From: Diogma glabrata
Lineage: Eukaryota; Arthropoda; Insecta; Diptera; Cylindrotomidae
NCBI GenBank assembly: GCA_963693315.1
Contig: OY856188.1
Span: 199,666,826 to 199,730,825 of the forward strand
Length of the DNA: 64,000 nt
Reading direction: 5' to 3'
This document shows, in pieces, positions 8,942 to 19,056 of this stretch. Within the stretch, counting starts at the first letter, position 1. Each line of letters starts with the position of its first letter. The position numbers and the translations under genes were made by a program. The notes under the pieces are model-generated. The model did no database searches, had not been told where the DNA came from, and saw nothing but the letters and a program-made list of their open reading frames with translations.

Positions 8942-11900
8942 ATGGCAAGTTCGAGTCATGTGCCGCTTATTAAAAAGTTGAAAGGTGCTGATGATTATCA
9001 AAACTGGAGTTTTGCATGCAAAACATATTTGAAAGGTGAAGGACTGTGGAAGTGTGTGGAAGGTGATGAAGAAGCAACCAGTAATGAAGATAAAATGGCA
9101 AAAGCTGCTCAAAGAATAGTAATGAGTGTAGATGAAAGCCTTTTTTCACACATTATAGATGAAGACACTCCCAAGAAAATGTGGGACAACCTTAAAGCAG
9201 TTTGTGAGGATAAAGGTGTCAATAATCAAATGAGATTGATTAAAAAATTAATTAATACAAAATTAGATGATTGTTCTAGCACTGAGGTGTATGTTGAAAA
9301 AATTTTAAGTTTAGCTCAGCAACTGAATAAGCTTGGATTTACGGTTTCAGATGAGTGGACTGGCACATTGTTATTACTTGGCTTGCCAGACAAGTACGAG
9401 CCCATGGTTATGGGTTTACAAGCTAGCGGAACAAAAATTACGGCTGCAACAATGCGAACAAAAATTTTAGCCACCGTCCAAAAGGATAATATTGATTCAA
9501 ATAAAAGCGATAACAATGAATCTGCTTTCCTTTTAAATAGGTCCTTAAAAGGTCATTTTAGTCAAAATAAGAGGTTCGGTCAAGGGAGTAAACAATATAC
9601 AGTAAACAGTAAACAGTATAACTTTAATAAAGAACATATGCAGTGTTACAAGTGTGGAAAGTTTGGACATCTTAAGCACGAATGCAGAAGTAAAACCAAA
9701 GTCAAGGACCAAAGTCATCTCGCTCAAGATTCATCTGGAGATTCAGATGAAGATGCAGCCTGGATTTTATGCTTTTCAGCAAAAGAAATTTGTTTAGAGG
9801 ACTGGTATTTGGATTCAGGGGCGACGCAACATATGTCGCCCGTAAAGAAAAATTTTGTTAATTTTCAACAAATTGATGATCGCAAAATAACAGTGGCAGA
9901 CAACAATAAAATAACTGCAGTTGGAATTGGTGAGGTGCAACTTAATGTTAAAGTTTCTAATAAAACTAAAAATTTAACAGTAAAAGATGTGCTGTATGTA
10001 CCGCAATTAGCTGCAAATTTGATTTCTATTAGCAAACTGAGCGAATTAGGCTTGATGATCACATTTAAAAATGACAATTGTACAATAAGCACCAAGTCAG
10101 GCAAGATTTTAGGTACGGCAAGAAAGTCAAAAGGAATGTATAAATTAGACATAGCTAAAAATAATGAAAAAGCTCTAGTTTCAGTAAATAAGCCAAAAGT
10201 TGAGATGAAGTGTGACACTCATATGTGGCACAAAAGGTTAGGTCACTTGAATGAGAAGTATATGATCCAGTTAAATGAATTAGTAGATGGGTATAAAGTT
10301 ACAAAATCCATAAATGAAAAATGCCAAATATGTCTAGAAGGTAAACAGTCAAGAAAACCTTTCAAAAATTCAACGAGTATCACTAGTCGTCCTTTAGAAT
10401 TGATACATACAGATCTAAATGGACCAATGAAGACTAAATCTATAAGTGGATGTAAATATTTCCTTATTTTTGTGGATGATTTTAGTCGATACACCATGAT
10501 ATATTTTCTCAAGAAGAAAAGTGAAGTTAAACATTTTTTTGAAGTTTATAAAAACTTAGTCGAAAATCAATTGGTGTTAAAAATCAAAGCGTTCCGAAGT
10601 GACAATGGAACCGAATATGTAAACAATGATGTCAAAAAATTTCTAGAATCTGCAGGAATTGAACTTCAAACAAGTTGTCCATACACTCCGGAGCAAAATG
10701 GAGTGGCAGAACGAAAGAATAGAAGTATAACTGAGAAAGCAAAATGTATGCTTTTTGAAGCCAATATGCCAAAAATTTTTTGGGCAGAGGCATCGGCAAC
10801 TGCAACGTATCTATTAAACCGTTCTCCAACAGCATCAGTCGACAAGAAAACTCCAATTGAAGCCTGGTCTGGGGTAAGGCCGAATTTAAATTATCTAAAA
10901 GTTTTTGGATGCGAAGTAATGGTGGGTGTTCCAAAGCAAAAGCGCGAAAAATGGGACAAACATTCGATTAAGCATATATTTTTGGGATATTACCCAAAAA
11001 GTAAAAATTACAAGCTGTTTAACCCTCAAACAAACCAAATAGTCAAAAGCAGAGAATGCGAATTTTTCGAAAATAAGATGCATTTTAAAAGAAATGAAAC
11101 TAAGAAGATTGAAGTAGCGGCTGAAGAAAATAGTCATGAAATAAGCTCAGATTTGATACCCTGCTTTAATACGGACTATGAACCAGAGCAAAATAGTATT
11201 TTAGAAGATAATATTCCAGAAAATCCAGTCGTAATTCCGACTAATGAAAGCTCAAGTTCTGGGAGCACTAGTAGCAGTACTGAATCGGAGAATATTAGCC
11301 AGGAAAATGCAACGAGTAGATCGAAAAGAAACACCAAACTGCCAGCTAAGTTCGATGACTACGTTATGTTTGTTGAGAGTGAAATCGAAGAGCAAGAGCC
11401 TTTAACTTGGCAAAGTGCCGTTGAAGGACCTTTTAGTAATCAGTGGAAACAAGCAATGAACTCTGAAATGATGTCATTAGAAAAAAACAAAACTTGGAGT
11501 TTAGTCGATCTACCAGAAGGCAAAAATGCAATCAGTCTAAAATGGGTCTTTAAGATTAAAAGAAATGAAAAAGGTGAAATTTCAAAGTTTAAGGCAAGAC
11601 TGGTGGCAAGGGGGTTCATGCAGAAATATGGATCAGATTTCCAAGACACCTTTTCACCTGTCGTGAGATATTCAACAATTAGATTTTTGCTGGGCATAGC
11701 GCTGCGAGATGGCTTGCAGATTTTCCATTTTGACGTTGAAACAGCATTTTTGAATGGGGACTTGCAGGAAGACATTTACGTTCAACAGCCGGCCCCGTAT
11801 AAATACATGAATCATAAAAACAAGGTTTTGAAATTGAGCAAAGCTTTGTATGGCTTGAAACAAAGTTCGAAGAATTGGAACGAGAAACTAACTAAACTCA

Positions 11901-12967
11901 TATTGGATTTGGGCTTTAAACAATGTTCAACTGATATGTGCGTATTCATTTTTAGAAAAGAAGAGAATCTAATGTACGTCGCAGTCTATGTAGATGATTT
12001 GATAGTTTTGGCAAATTCAATTAAAGTGAAGAATCAATTCTTTAATTTTCTAAAAGAACACATCATAGTTAAAGATTTTGGAGAGTTGAAATACTTTCTC
12101 AACATTCAAATAAACCATAACAACAAAGAAGAAGAGATATATCTCCGGCAAAAAACATACATAAATCAGATTATTCAAAAATTCAACATGCAAGATTGTA
12201 ATCCCTCGAATACTCCGTTGGATGCAAGTCAGAAATTATCAAGCTTTGTCGAAAATTCGGATTTGAATGAAACTCGAAGAGAAGCCCGTTTTCCGTATCA
12301 GGAATGCGTTGGAACCATTTTGTATTTGAGTCAAACTACGAGACCGGACATATGCTATGCTGCATGTGAATTATCTAGATATAATAACTATCCAGCTCAA
12401 GCGCATATAACAGCAGTCAAACGTGTTTTAAAATATTTAAAAGAAACTCAGAATTTAAGTCTTTGTTTTTCAAAACAACCAGAAAATGTCCTAATCGGCT
12501 ATGTAGATGCAGATTGGGCCAATGATGAGCAAGACAGGAAATCCATCAGTGGTTATGTTTTCATGTTCATGGGTGCTCCGATATCCTGGAGTTCAAAAAA
12601 ACAGAGAACAGTAGCTACATCATCATGCGAAGCTGAGTATATGGCTTTAGAAGCCGCATGCAAAGAAGCTGCTTGGCTAAAAAAACTTATACAAGAAATT
12701 GACCCGACACTTGTGCAAAAACCTACAAAAATTTATTGTGATAATTCAGCTGCTATTGAACTATCAAAAAATCCAGTGTATAAGTTCAATACTAAACATA
12801 TTGATATTAAATATCACTACGTACGCGAAGTTATAAAAAATAAAGAAATTGTGTTAGAAAAAATTAACACGAAAGAAAACTTAGCGGACATCATGACTAA
12901 ACCGTTGTTTGGTCCTTTACATAAAAAATTTACCAGTGGAATTGGTTTACACGACAAAAATTATTAA
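8942..12967 (+). CDS. gag-pol: Copia Gag-Pol polyprotein
   Basis: 1341-residue polyprotein in one frame. In order: UBN2/DUF4219-type copia Gag (residues 1-230), CCHC zinc knuckle CYKCGKFGHLKHEC (about 235), aspartic protease WYLDSGATQHM (about 287), GAG-pre-integrase with MWHKRLGHLN (about 425), integrase core with HTDLNGPM, FRSDNGTEYV and PEQNGVAERKN (D, D, E), reverse transcriptase with LVARGFMQ and YVDDLIVLAN (about 1015), and RNase H with GYVDADWANDEQDRKSISG (about 1180) ending with ENLADIMTKPL. The length and domain set are complete for the family. The ATG at 8942 is preceded by AAAA and starts MASSSHVPLIKKLKG, a usual copia N-terminus. No broken motif is seen. Confidence 0.97.
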   Translation: MASSSHVPLIKKLKGADDYQNWSFACKTYLKGEGLWKCVEGDEEATSNEDKMAKAAQRIVMSVDESLFSHIIDEDTPKKMWDNLKAVCEDKGVNNQMRLIKKLINTKLDDCSSTEVYVEKILSLAQQLNKLGFTVSDEWTGTLLLLGLPDKYEPMVMGLQASGTKITAATMRTKILATVQKDNIDSNKSDNNESAFLLNRSLKGHFSQNKRFGQGSKQYTVNSKQYNFNKEHMQCYKCGKFGHLKHECRSKTKVKDQSHLAQDSSGDSDEDAAWILCFSAKEICLEDWYLDSGATQHMSPVKKNFVNFQQIDDRKITVADNNKITAVGIGEVQLNVKVSNKTKNLTVKDVLYVPQLAANLISISKLSELGLMITFKNDNCTISTKSGKILGTARKSKGMYKLDIAKNNEKALVSVNKPKVEMKCDTHMWHKRLGHLNEKYMIQLNELVDGYKVTKSINEKCQICLEGKQSRKPFKNSTSITSRPLELIHTDLNGPMKTKSISGCKYFLIFVDDFSRYTMIYFLKKKSEVKHFFEVYKNLVENQLVLKIKAFRSDNGTEYVNNDVKKFLESAGIELQTSCPYTPEQNGVAERKNRSITEKAKCMLFEANMPKIFWAEASATATYLLNRSPTASVDKKTPIEAWSGVRPNLNYLKVFGCEVMVGVPKQKREKWDKHSIKHIFLGYYPKSKNYKLFNPQTNQIVKSRECEFFENKMHFKRNETKKIEVAAEENSHEISSDLIPCFNTDYEPEQNSILEDNIPENPVVIPTNESSSSGSTSSSTESENISQENATSRSKRNTKLPAKFDDYVMFVESEIEEQEPLTWQSAVEGPFSNQWKQAMNSEMMSLEKNKTWSLVDLPEGKNAISLKWVFKIKRNEKGEISKFKARLVARGFMQKYGSDFQDTFSPVVRYSTIRFLLGIALRDGLQIFHFDVETAFLNGDLQEDIYVQQPAPYKYMNHKNKVLKLSKALYGLKQSSKNWNEKLTKLILDLGFKQCSTDMCVFIFRKEENLMYVAVYVDDLIVLANSIKVKNQFFNFLKEHIIVKDFGELKYFLNIQINHNNKEEEIYLRQKTYINQIIQKFNMQDCNPSNTPLDASQKLSSFVENSDLNETRREARFPYQECVGTILYLSQTTRPDICYAACELSRYNNYPAQAHITAVKRVLKYLKETQNLSLCFSKQPENVLIGYVDADWANDEQDRKSISGYVFMFMGAPISWSSKKQRTVATSSCEAEYMALEAACKEAAWLKKLIQEIDPTLVQKPTKIYCDNSAAIELSKNPVYKFNTKHIDIKYHYVREVIKNKEIVLEKINTKENLADIMTKPLFGPLHKKFTSGIGLHDKNY

Positions 12968-13065
12968 AATTTCAAGAATTCAAGATTACAAGTGTTTGAA
13001 GAACAACTTTATTATTTTCGATTGTTTATTTTTAAAATAAATTCATATTTCCAATGAAGTTAGAA

Positions 13066-13076
13066 TTAAAGGGGCG
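13066..13076 (+). promoter_or_regulatory. Copia polypurine tract
   Basis: The sequence ATTAAAGGGGCG directly abuts the 3' LTR. Such a purine run primes plus-strand DNA synthesis in LTR elements. Confidence 0.7.
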
Positions 13077-13285
13077 TGTTGAATTGGTAATTCTAACTTT
13101 AGTATTTGCAATTCTACAGTTGTACAACCTGAACATCTAGTACATATTATGTTACACCTATCTTATTCTAATCACCTAGGCTAATTGTCAAAATGTATTT
13201 CTGTAGTGTTAAAACTAATAATAATACTTTATAGTAAATAAAATATAAGTCTTTTTATTTACTTCATCCAATCTACAGAACATCA
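13077..13285 (+). repeat. Copia 3' LTR
   Basis: 209 bp, by eye identical to the 5' LTR, and followed by the target duplication TATAT. Confidence 0.96.
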
Positions 13286-13416
13286 TATATAATAACATTT
13301 CATTTTTATATTTTAACATTAACAAGTTAGATGTCTGATGCGCCAATCACTGCAGTGACGGTTATTGGAGTTAATATGCAGATATGTATTTGGGAGGAAA
13401 TATTCATGAATCAACA
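13286..13416 (-). repeat. Bel/Pao 5' LTR, part 2
   Basis: After the duplicated TATAT, 126 bp match 2554-2679 with one substitution (ATTAATG versus ATTCATG), ending TCAACA. Followed by the Bel/Pao target duplication GCAAT. Confidence 0.93.
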
Positions 13417-14056
13417 GCAATAAATTGTAATTAAACTTACGTTAAAGTATAAAAGCTGAATTTTATATATGTTACTTGGGAAGCTATCAGAAGATATTTT
13501 CTTAGCAGCCAGACAGCTTCGATACTGTTTACATCTTACCAGACAAGTTGAAAGTGTGCCGTACTTCAATAAATTGTAACTAAACTTACGTTAAAGTATA
13601 AAAGCTGAATTTTATATATGTTACTTGGGAAACTATCAGAAGATATTTTCTTAGCAGCCAGACAGTTTCGATACTGTTTACATCTTGCCAGACAAGTTGA
13701 AAGTGTGCCGTACTTCAAAAATGGTAATTAAACTTACGTTAAAGTATAAAAGTTGAATTTTATGTATGTTACTTGGGAAACTATCAGAAGATATTTTCTT
13801 AGCAGCCAGACAGTTTCGATACTGTTTACATCTTGCCAGACCAGTTAAAAGTGTGCAATAAATTGTAATTAAACTTACGTTAAAGTATAAAAGCTGAATT
13901 TTATATATGTTACTTGGGAAGCTATCAGAAGATATTTTCTTAACAGCCAGACAGTTTCGATACTGTTTACATCTTGCCAGACAAGTTGAAAGTGTGCAAT
14001 AAATTGTAATTAAACTTACGTCATAGTATAAAAGCTGAACTTTATATATGTTACTT
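13417..14056 (-). repeat. Left monomer array, part 2 (after Bel/Pao)
   Basis: About four and a half further ~141-bp monomers, in the same orientation as 1968-2258. Several units share the alternative 8-bp linker that includes GTACTTCA. The array is cut at TATGTTAC by a poly-T-fronted insertion. Because 141 is a multiple of three, long meaningless ORFs run through it (13678-14121 minus). Confidence 0.88.
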
Positions 14057-14190
14057 TTTTTTTTTTTTTTAATAAATTGTGATGTGTAGTAGGCATTACA
14101 ATATGTGTCACAACAACACATAAAAACCTTTTAAGACCAAGGTCCCACAACAACATGCGTTCTAAGGATGTTAATGGACGCAAATCTGTT
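14057..14190 (-). mobile_element. LINE-C family 3' end (minus strand)
   Basis: A run of T followed by a segment whose reverse complement matches the 3' end of the LINE at 57750-58378: shared words include GTTGTTGTGGGACC, GGTCTTAAAAGGT and TATGTGTTGTTGTGACACAT, ending in poly-A. Only the 3' untranslated end is present. Confidence 0.75.
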
Positions 14191-14663
14191 TTTTTTTGTT
14201 TTTTTAATATTTTTTGTTAAATAATGGACAACTAAACTGTAAATCCTATCACATATAAAATATGACATAGGCCAATATTTCGTGATAGGATAGGGAAAAT
14301 AAAAATAAAATAAGAGATAAAAAGCAAATTTGTTTTAAAAATTTGCAGGAACAAAACTAAAATTGGTTTGCCAATAGTCCAGCTAATGGCATAATCCTTG
14401 ATTATGGGACGCATCAGCATCAAGAAATATTCATTAGCTAAGATTGAGAGTGCTACCGTTGACTGAATACAGTTCATCCGCCAGCACCCCTAAGATATCA
14501 CCTTGGCTAGTGATATCTCACTGCTATTGGCAGTGGTATGTGATATCTCCCGTTAACTCATGTGCCAATAACAGGGACTGGAGTGCGCGGGGTTGTCACA
14601 CCCGTGGATCAAAAAATAGAAAAAAATTTACAAATTAATAAAAACTGATCCCTCCATGCGTAC
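14191..14663. other. Unclassified insertion between LINE-C 3' end and the array
   Basis: No coding region. The minus strand contains a GC-richer block with GATATCAC/GTGATATC and CACTGCCAATAGCAGTG palindromic words (14490-14570). It lies within the same break in the monomer array as the LINE-C 3' end, so it may be the 5' part of that LINE copy joined to its 3' end by an internal deletion. That is inference; only alignment to full-length copies would show it. Confidence 0.35.
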
Positions 14664-14664
14664 T

Positions 14665-15311
14665 ATCAGAAGATATTTTCTTGGCAGCCAGACAGTTTGG
14701 ATACTGTTTACGAAAAGCGTTCATGAAGTTTGGTGGGAGCGAATTATTTGAACATAATGATGAACAACAAAACATTTTTCATATTATAGAGAGATTTATA
14801 TGCAAGGTATACAATTCTGGTGAGATGTATGCTGATGCTGCTCGAGTTCAAATGTTCATCGATTCGTATACGGTCTCAGATGTGAACGAAGCTTTTAGCC
14901 GAAAAAACTTGCGAAATTTCGATGCTAGTACTCTACCACCTTGTAGAGCGAGCTTTTACAACAATTTCAGCGAACAAATTATATATGTTCTATTTGGAAT
15001 AATGCCCACTTGAAAAATCCCACCACATTTCAACCAGAAAGTAATGGTTGGGTACAGGAAAATAATCAATTCCGTTTTAAATGGTTTCAAGGGGATCAAT
15101 CGCCAAATTTTGTTAGTGATTCTCTAAAAGCTCCATCAGGTATGCAATTATGACTTTAAATTATTATACATAAATTTGAAACTATTAATCATTGTATTAG
15201 TTTGGTTAAATTTTTACAGAAACTGACGGAGAAGGCGATATGGAAAACAATCAGACCACGGACTGGAGTAGTAGTGACGAAGATATCAGCAACAACGATG
15301 AAGACTATTAA
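14665..15311 (+). pseudogene. Coding fragment of the long-TIR element: two-exon C-terminal piece of an unknown transposon protein
   Basis: The plus strand encodes a fragment with FICKVYNSGEMYADAARVQMF, then NFDASTLPPCRASFYNN, then, after a one-base frame change near 14985, ICSIWNNAHLKNPTTFQPES followed by GW and FKWFQGDQSPNF. The pattern (acquired Cys/Tyr, ADAAR.xMF, LPP near the middle, WNNA, GW...W) resembles the C-terminus of uncharacterised proteins repeatedly found in arthropod and cnidarian transposons. It continues through a clean intron (GTATGC at 15140, TTTTTACAG ending 15219) into an acidic tail ending NNDEDY-stop. The first ~50 bp are homologous to the array monomer. The catalytic part is missing, so it is a relic carried inside the element. 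Function unknown. Confidence 0.5.
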
Positions 15312-15608
15312 AATCATTAACTATTTTTTAAATAATGCATTTAATAAAACCATATTTTTTTATTTTGTGTACGATGGCTATGCTATATGCATATAATAAA
15401 ACTATTTTTTTTATTGGACTTCTGAACTCTAAAACAATTGTTTAAAATATCGTGAATTATACTAAATTTTAAAAACAAAGTTTATAAAGCTATAAAACAT
15501 TATTTATTGAATTATTAGTTTTACTTTTTATTGATTTATTAACATGAAAGTTATAATATTATAAACTATCTCTCTCGCATCAGCTTGTATGTGTATTGCC
15601 TCGCGCTA
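15312..15608. other. AT-rich spacer
   Basis: About 300 bp of AT-rich sequence between the coding fragment and the right monomer array. AATAAA occurs at about 15341 and 15394, compatible with polyadenylation of the relic gene. Nothing else is seen. Confidence 0.4.
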
Positions 15609-17330
15609 GCCCCAAGAGCACACTTTCAACTGGTCTGGCAAAATTTAAACAGTATCGAAACTGTCTGGCTGCTAAGAAAATATCTTCTGATAGTTTCCCA
15701 AGTAACATATATAAAATTCAGCTTTTATACTTTAACGTTAGTTTAATTACAATTTATTGCACACTTTCAACTGGTCTGGCAAGTTGAAAACAGTATCGAA
15801 ACTGTCTGGCTGCTAAGAAAATATCTTCAGATCGTTTTCCAAGTAACATATATAAAATTCAGTTTTTATATTTTAAAATAAGTTTAATTACAATTTATTG
15901 AAGTACGGCACACTTTCAACTGGCCTGGCAAGATGTAAACAGTATCGAAACTGTCTGGCTGCTAAGAAAATATCTTCTGATAGTTTCCCAAGTAACATAC
16001 ATAAAATTCAGCTTTTATACTATGACGAAAGTTTAATTACAATTTATTGCACACTTTCAACTTGACTGGCAAGTTGTAAGCAGTATCGAAACTGTCTGGC
16101 TGCTAAGAAAATATCTTCTGATAGCTTCCCAAGTAACATATATAAAATTCAGCTTTTATACTTTAACGTAAGTTTAATTACAATTTATTGCACACTTTCA
16201 ACTGGTCTGGCAAGATGTAAACAGTATCGAAACTGTCTGGCTGCTAAGAAAATATCTTCTGATAGCTTCCCAAGTAACATATATAAAATTCAGCTTTTAT
16301 ACTTTAACGTAAGTTTAATTACAATTTATTGCACACTTTCAACTTGTCTAGCAAGTTGTAAACAGTATCGAAACTGTCTGGCTGCTAAGAAAATATCTTC
16401 TGATAGCTTCTCAAGTAACATATATAAAATTCAGCTTTTATACTTTAACGTAAGTTTAATTACAATTTATTGCACACTTTCAACTGGTCTGGCAAGATGT
16501 AAACAGTATCAAAACTGTCTGGCTGCAAAGCAAATATCTTCTGATAGTTTCCCAAGTAACATATATAAAATTCAGCTTCTTTACTTTAACGTAAGTTTAA
16601 TTACCATTTTTGAAGTACGGCACACTTTCAACTTGTCTGGCAAGATGTAAACAGTATCGAAACTGTCTGGCTGCAAAGAAAATATCTTCTGATAGCTGCC
16701 CAAGTAACATATATAAAATTCAGCTTTTATACTTTAACGTAAGTTTAATTACAATTTATTGCACACTTTCAACTTGTCTGGCAAGTTGTAAACAGTATCG
16801 AAACTGTCTGGCTGCAAAGAAAATATCTTCTGATAGCTTCCCAAGTAACATATATAAAATTCAGCTTTTATACTTTAACGTAAGTTTAATTACAATTTAT
16901 TGCACACTTTCAACTGGTCTGGCAAGATGTAAACAGTATCGAAACTGTCTGGCTGCTAAGAAAATATTTTCTGATAGCTTCCCAAGTAACATATATAAAA
17001 TTCAGCTTTTATACTTTAACGTAAGTTTAATTACAATTTATTGCACACTTTCAACTGGTCTGGCAATATGTAAACAGTATCGAAACTGTCTAGCTGCTAA
17101 GAAAATATCTTCTGATAGTTTCCCAAGTAACATATATAAAATTCAGCTTTTATACTTTAACGTAAGTTTAATTACCATTTTTGAAGTACGGCACACTTTC
17201 AACTTGTCTGGCAAGATGTAAACAGTATCGAAACTGTCTGGCTGCTAAGAAAATGTCTTCTGATAGCTTCCCAAGTAACATATATAAAATTCAGCTTTTA
17301 TACTTTAACGAAAGTTTAATTACAATTTAT
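15609..17330 (+). repeat. Right monomer array (12 units of ~141 bp)
   Basis: Units begin with CACACTTTCAACTxGTCTGG at about 15619, 15770, 15909, 16050, 16191, 16332, 16473, 16621, 16762, 16903, 17044 and 17192. The spacing is mostly exactly 141 bp, and 148-151 bp when an extra TTGAAGTACGG-type linker is present. The orientation is opposite to the left array. Each unit reads openly as 47 residues on the plus strand (for example CxQYRNCLAAKKISSDSF), which gives a 203-codon ORF at 16610-17221. The repeat structure alone explains it, so I do not call a gene. Confidence 0.93.
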
Positions 17331-17617
17331 TGAAGTTAAAGGGTTTCTGGCAGGGGGTTGCCACTATAGTAAGTGTCTGGCAATGGACGTCGTGATTTCT
17401 AATACTATCCTGAAGCAAATATAAAAAAATTACACTTTATACTTTCACGAAACTTTGGATTCATTTTATGCACCTTTGCTACCTTCTACCTGCCAAAGCC
17501 ACGATGATCCAAACTTCATAGTTGAGGATCGTTCCTTCCTATGTATGGGTCATGTGCAGGAAAACTTTCAGCTTTTATAAAATAACGAAGGTCTGGCTGT
17601 CGCTGGCTCTTAGTCTA
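17331..17617 (-). repeat. Right terminal inverted repeat of the long-TIR element
   Basis: 287 bp, inverted partner of 1681-1967. Followed by the ATA duplication and then by the resumed LINE-A frame. Confidence 0.85.
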
Positions 17618-19056
17618 ATATTAAGTCCAAAATCAAACACTGAAACGGCACTTTTTGATCTAGTTCACAAAATTCAATAATTCTGGCAACAAAAGAAGAA
17701 AGCCGACTTAGTGTTCTACGACCTAAAGGAAGCTTTTACTACAGTAGTTATAAACAAGCTAACAACTATACTAGGAAACATTGGTATTGGTAACACTGAT
17801 CTTCAATGGTTTAAGAGTTACCTTGACCACCGGAAACAATTTGTAGAAATTAATAAAATTCGAAGTTCTCAACAACCAATAACTAGTTCTGTGCCACAAG
17901 GCAGCATCCTGGAACGCATCCTATTCCTAATATATATTAACGATATCATGCACCTCAAACTTCAGGGCATACCTTTCATGTATGCTGATGATATTGCAAT
18001 TCTGAAGAAGTTACTGAACTAAAATACCAAATGGAAGAAGATCTGGAAACTTTAAGTAAATGGACAGCTTCAAGAATGCTAACTATAAACGCTAAAAAAA
18101 CTAAAGCATTGTTTCTCAAGCATGACATACGCCAAACACCTGTAATCACAATCAACAACAGCAATATAGAAACAGTAAGCTGCCATAAATATCTAGGGGT
18201 ATATCTAGACAGCAACCTTAGTTTCACAAATCATGTAGATTATATAAGACAAAAAACTGCAAAAATAGCTGGTATTTTTAAAAAATTGAGCTACGTTCTA
18301 CCACAAAATATGAAAAAAAATCTGTTCCATGCATTTTTCCATAGCCACATATTGTACTGTTTAAATATTTATGGACCTACGTTCAATTATAAAATCGATC
18401 AGATGCAAATACTGCAAAATAAGGCTATTAAAAACCTGATTGGATTCAACTGGCTAGAACCAACACACAGCATCCATAGAGAAGCGAAGGTCCTACCAAT
18501 TCGTCATACTTATATCAATAAAATAGTTATCCTAATACATAATGTTAAAAACAACTTTATACATACTAATACTAAACTGAGGGAAAATAACTCATTTCAC
18601 AACCATAATACAAGAAACAGAAATGAAATCAGAAATTAAACTTTTAATTATACAGGGTGTCGCACCAAACCGCTTCTTTTTACCTATGTGAAAATATACA
18701 ACGCCCTCAGAAACGATTATAAACTATGTGATAAAAAAACTTTTAAAAAAGTGACTGAAAAGTTAATACATATAAAATATTTCATTGAGATGGACAAACA
18801 AATAGAAAACCTATTCTCCGATTAAATATTCTATCTTTAAAAAAAAAAACTAAGCTTTTAAAAACATAATTTAAACTATGTAAATAAATAATTTTAACTT
18901 TAATTAAATCCTTAATAACTTAAGTTGTCTTTCTTTAAATTTTTAATTTAAAACTATAAATAAATTTTATTTTTATTTTTGTTTACTTTGTGTATAGCTC
19001 TTAAAACAAATTTTGTATTGAGCATAATAAAGAAATCAATAAAAAAAAAAAAAAAC
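17618..19056 (+). pseudogene. LINE-A, right fragment (RT core, C-terminus, 3' UTR, poly-A)
   Basis: Continues the RT of 1523-1680: TETALFDLVHK, VFYDLKEAFTTV (motif A, first catalytic Asp), VPQGSILERILFLIYINDI (motif B), YADDIAI (motif C), then the thumb and C-terminal region with KTKALFL, YLGVYLDSNLSFTNHV and IYGPTFNYKIDQMQILQNKAIK. One frameshift sits just after YADD (about 18010), a stop lies near 17680, and another stop at 18637 precedes a short remaining piece. Motif B carries LER where the family has LGP, a likely mutation. The 3' UTR ends with AATAAAGAAATCAATAAA and a 15-base poly-A (about 19042-19056). A jockey-like lineage is likely. The copy is dead. Confidence 0.88.

Larger units (their letters stand above)
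8560..13285 (+). mobile_element. Copia (Ty1/copia) LTR retrotransposon, apparently intact
   Basis: 4.7-kb element with two 209-bp LTRs that look identical base for base, the 5-bp duplication TATAT (8555-8559 and 13286-13290) and one uninterrupted 1341-codon ORF. It has a primer site of the copia type and a purine-rich tract before the 3' LTR. Together these indicate a very recent insertion that could still be active. It lies inside the 5' LTR of the Bel/Pao element. Confidence 0.96.
2259..13416 (-). mobile_element. Bel/Pao LTR retrotransposon (minus strand), split by Copia
   Basis: It is bounded by 421-bp LTRs that start TG and end CA and flanked by the 5-bp duplication GCAAT (2254-2258 and 13417-13421). 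Subtracting the Copia insertion leaves about 6.4 kb, normal for the family. Protein order on the minus strand is Gag, protease, reverse transcriptase, RNase H, integrase, as in Bel/Pao. By eye the two LTRs differ at three positions (two near 2506-2515 versus 8512-8521, one near the CA end), so insertion was recent. Nevertheless the pol frame has two breaks (near 4786 and 3825), so this copy is probably non-autonomous. It landed within the monomer array of the long-TIR element. Confidence 0.93.
1681..17617. mobile_element. Long-TIR DNA element with inverted satellite-like arrays (host of Bel/Pao and Copia)
   Basis: The two ends are inverted copies of each other. The left end starts TAGACCGAGAGCCAGCGACA and the right end read in reverse starts TAGACTAAGAGCCAGCGACA. 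The match goes on for about 287 bp with only a handful of differences, then runs into arrays of a ~141-bp monomer facing inward. A 3-bp duplication ATA (1678-1680 and 17618-17620) flanks it, and removing the element with one ATA restores the LINE-A frame, which supports the boundaries. Gross length is 15.9 kb, or about 4.8 kb after subtracting Bel/Pao plus Copia. The centre carries a fragment of a coding exon pair (14665-15311) but no catalytic transposase core, so this is probably a non-autonomous derivative. Superfamily not determined. Confidence 0.85.

Noticed and set aside
13678..14121. 147-codon minus-strand ORF
   Set aside because: Runs through the left monomer array and a poly-T; repeat artefact.
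16610..17221. 203-codon ORF with repeated CKQYRNCLAAKK motif
   Set aside because: It is a product of the 141-bp monomer (47 codons) being open in one frame; no start context or known domain, and frames differ among units.
15619..17330. CRISPR-like array
   Set aside because: Units are contiguous 141-bp tandem repeats without unique spacers, in a eukaryotic transposon.
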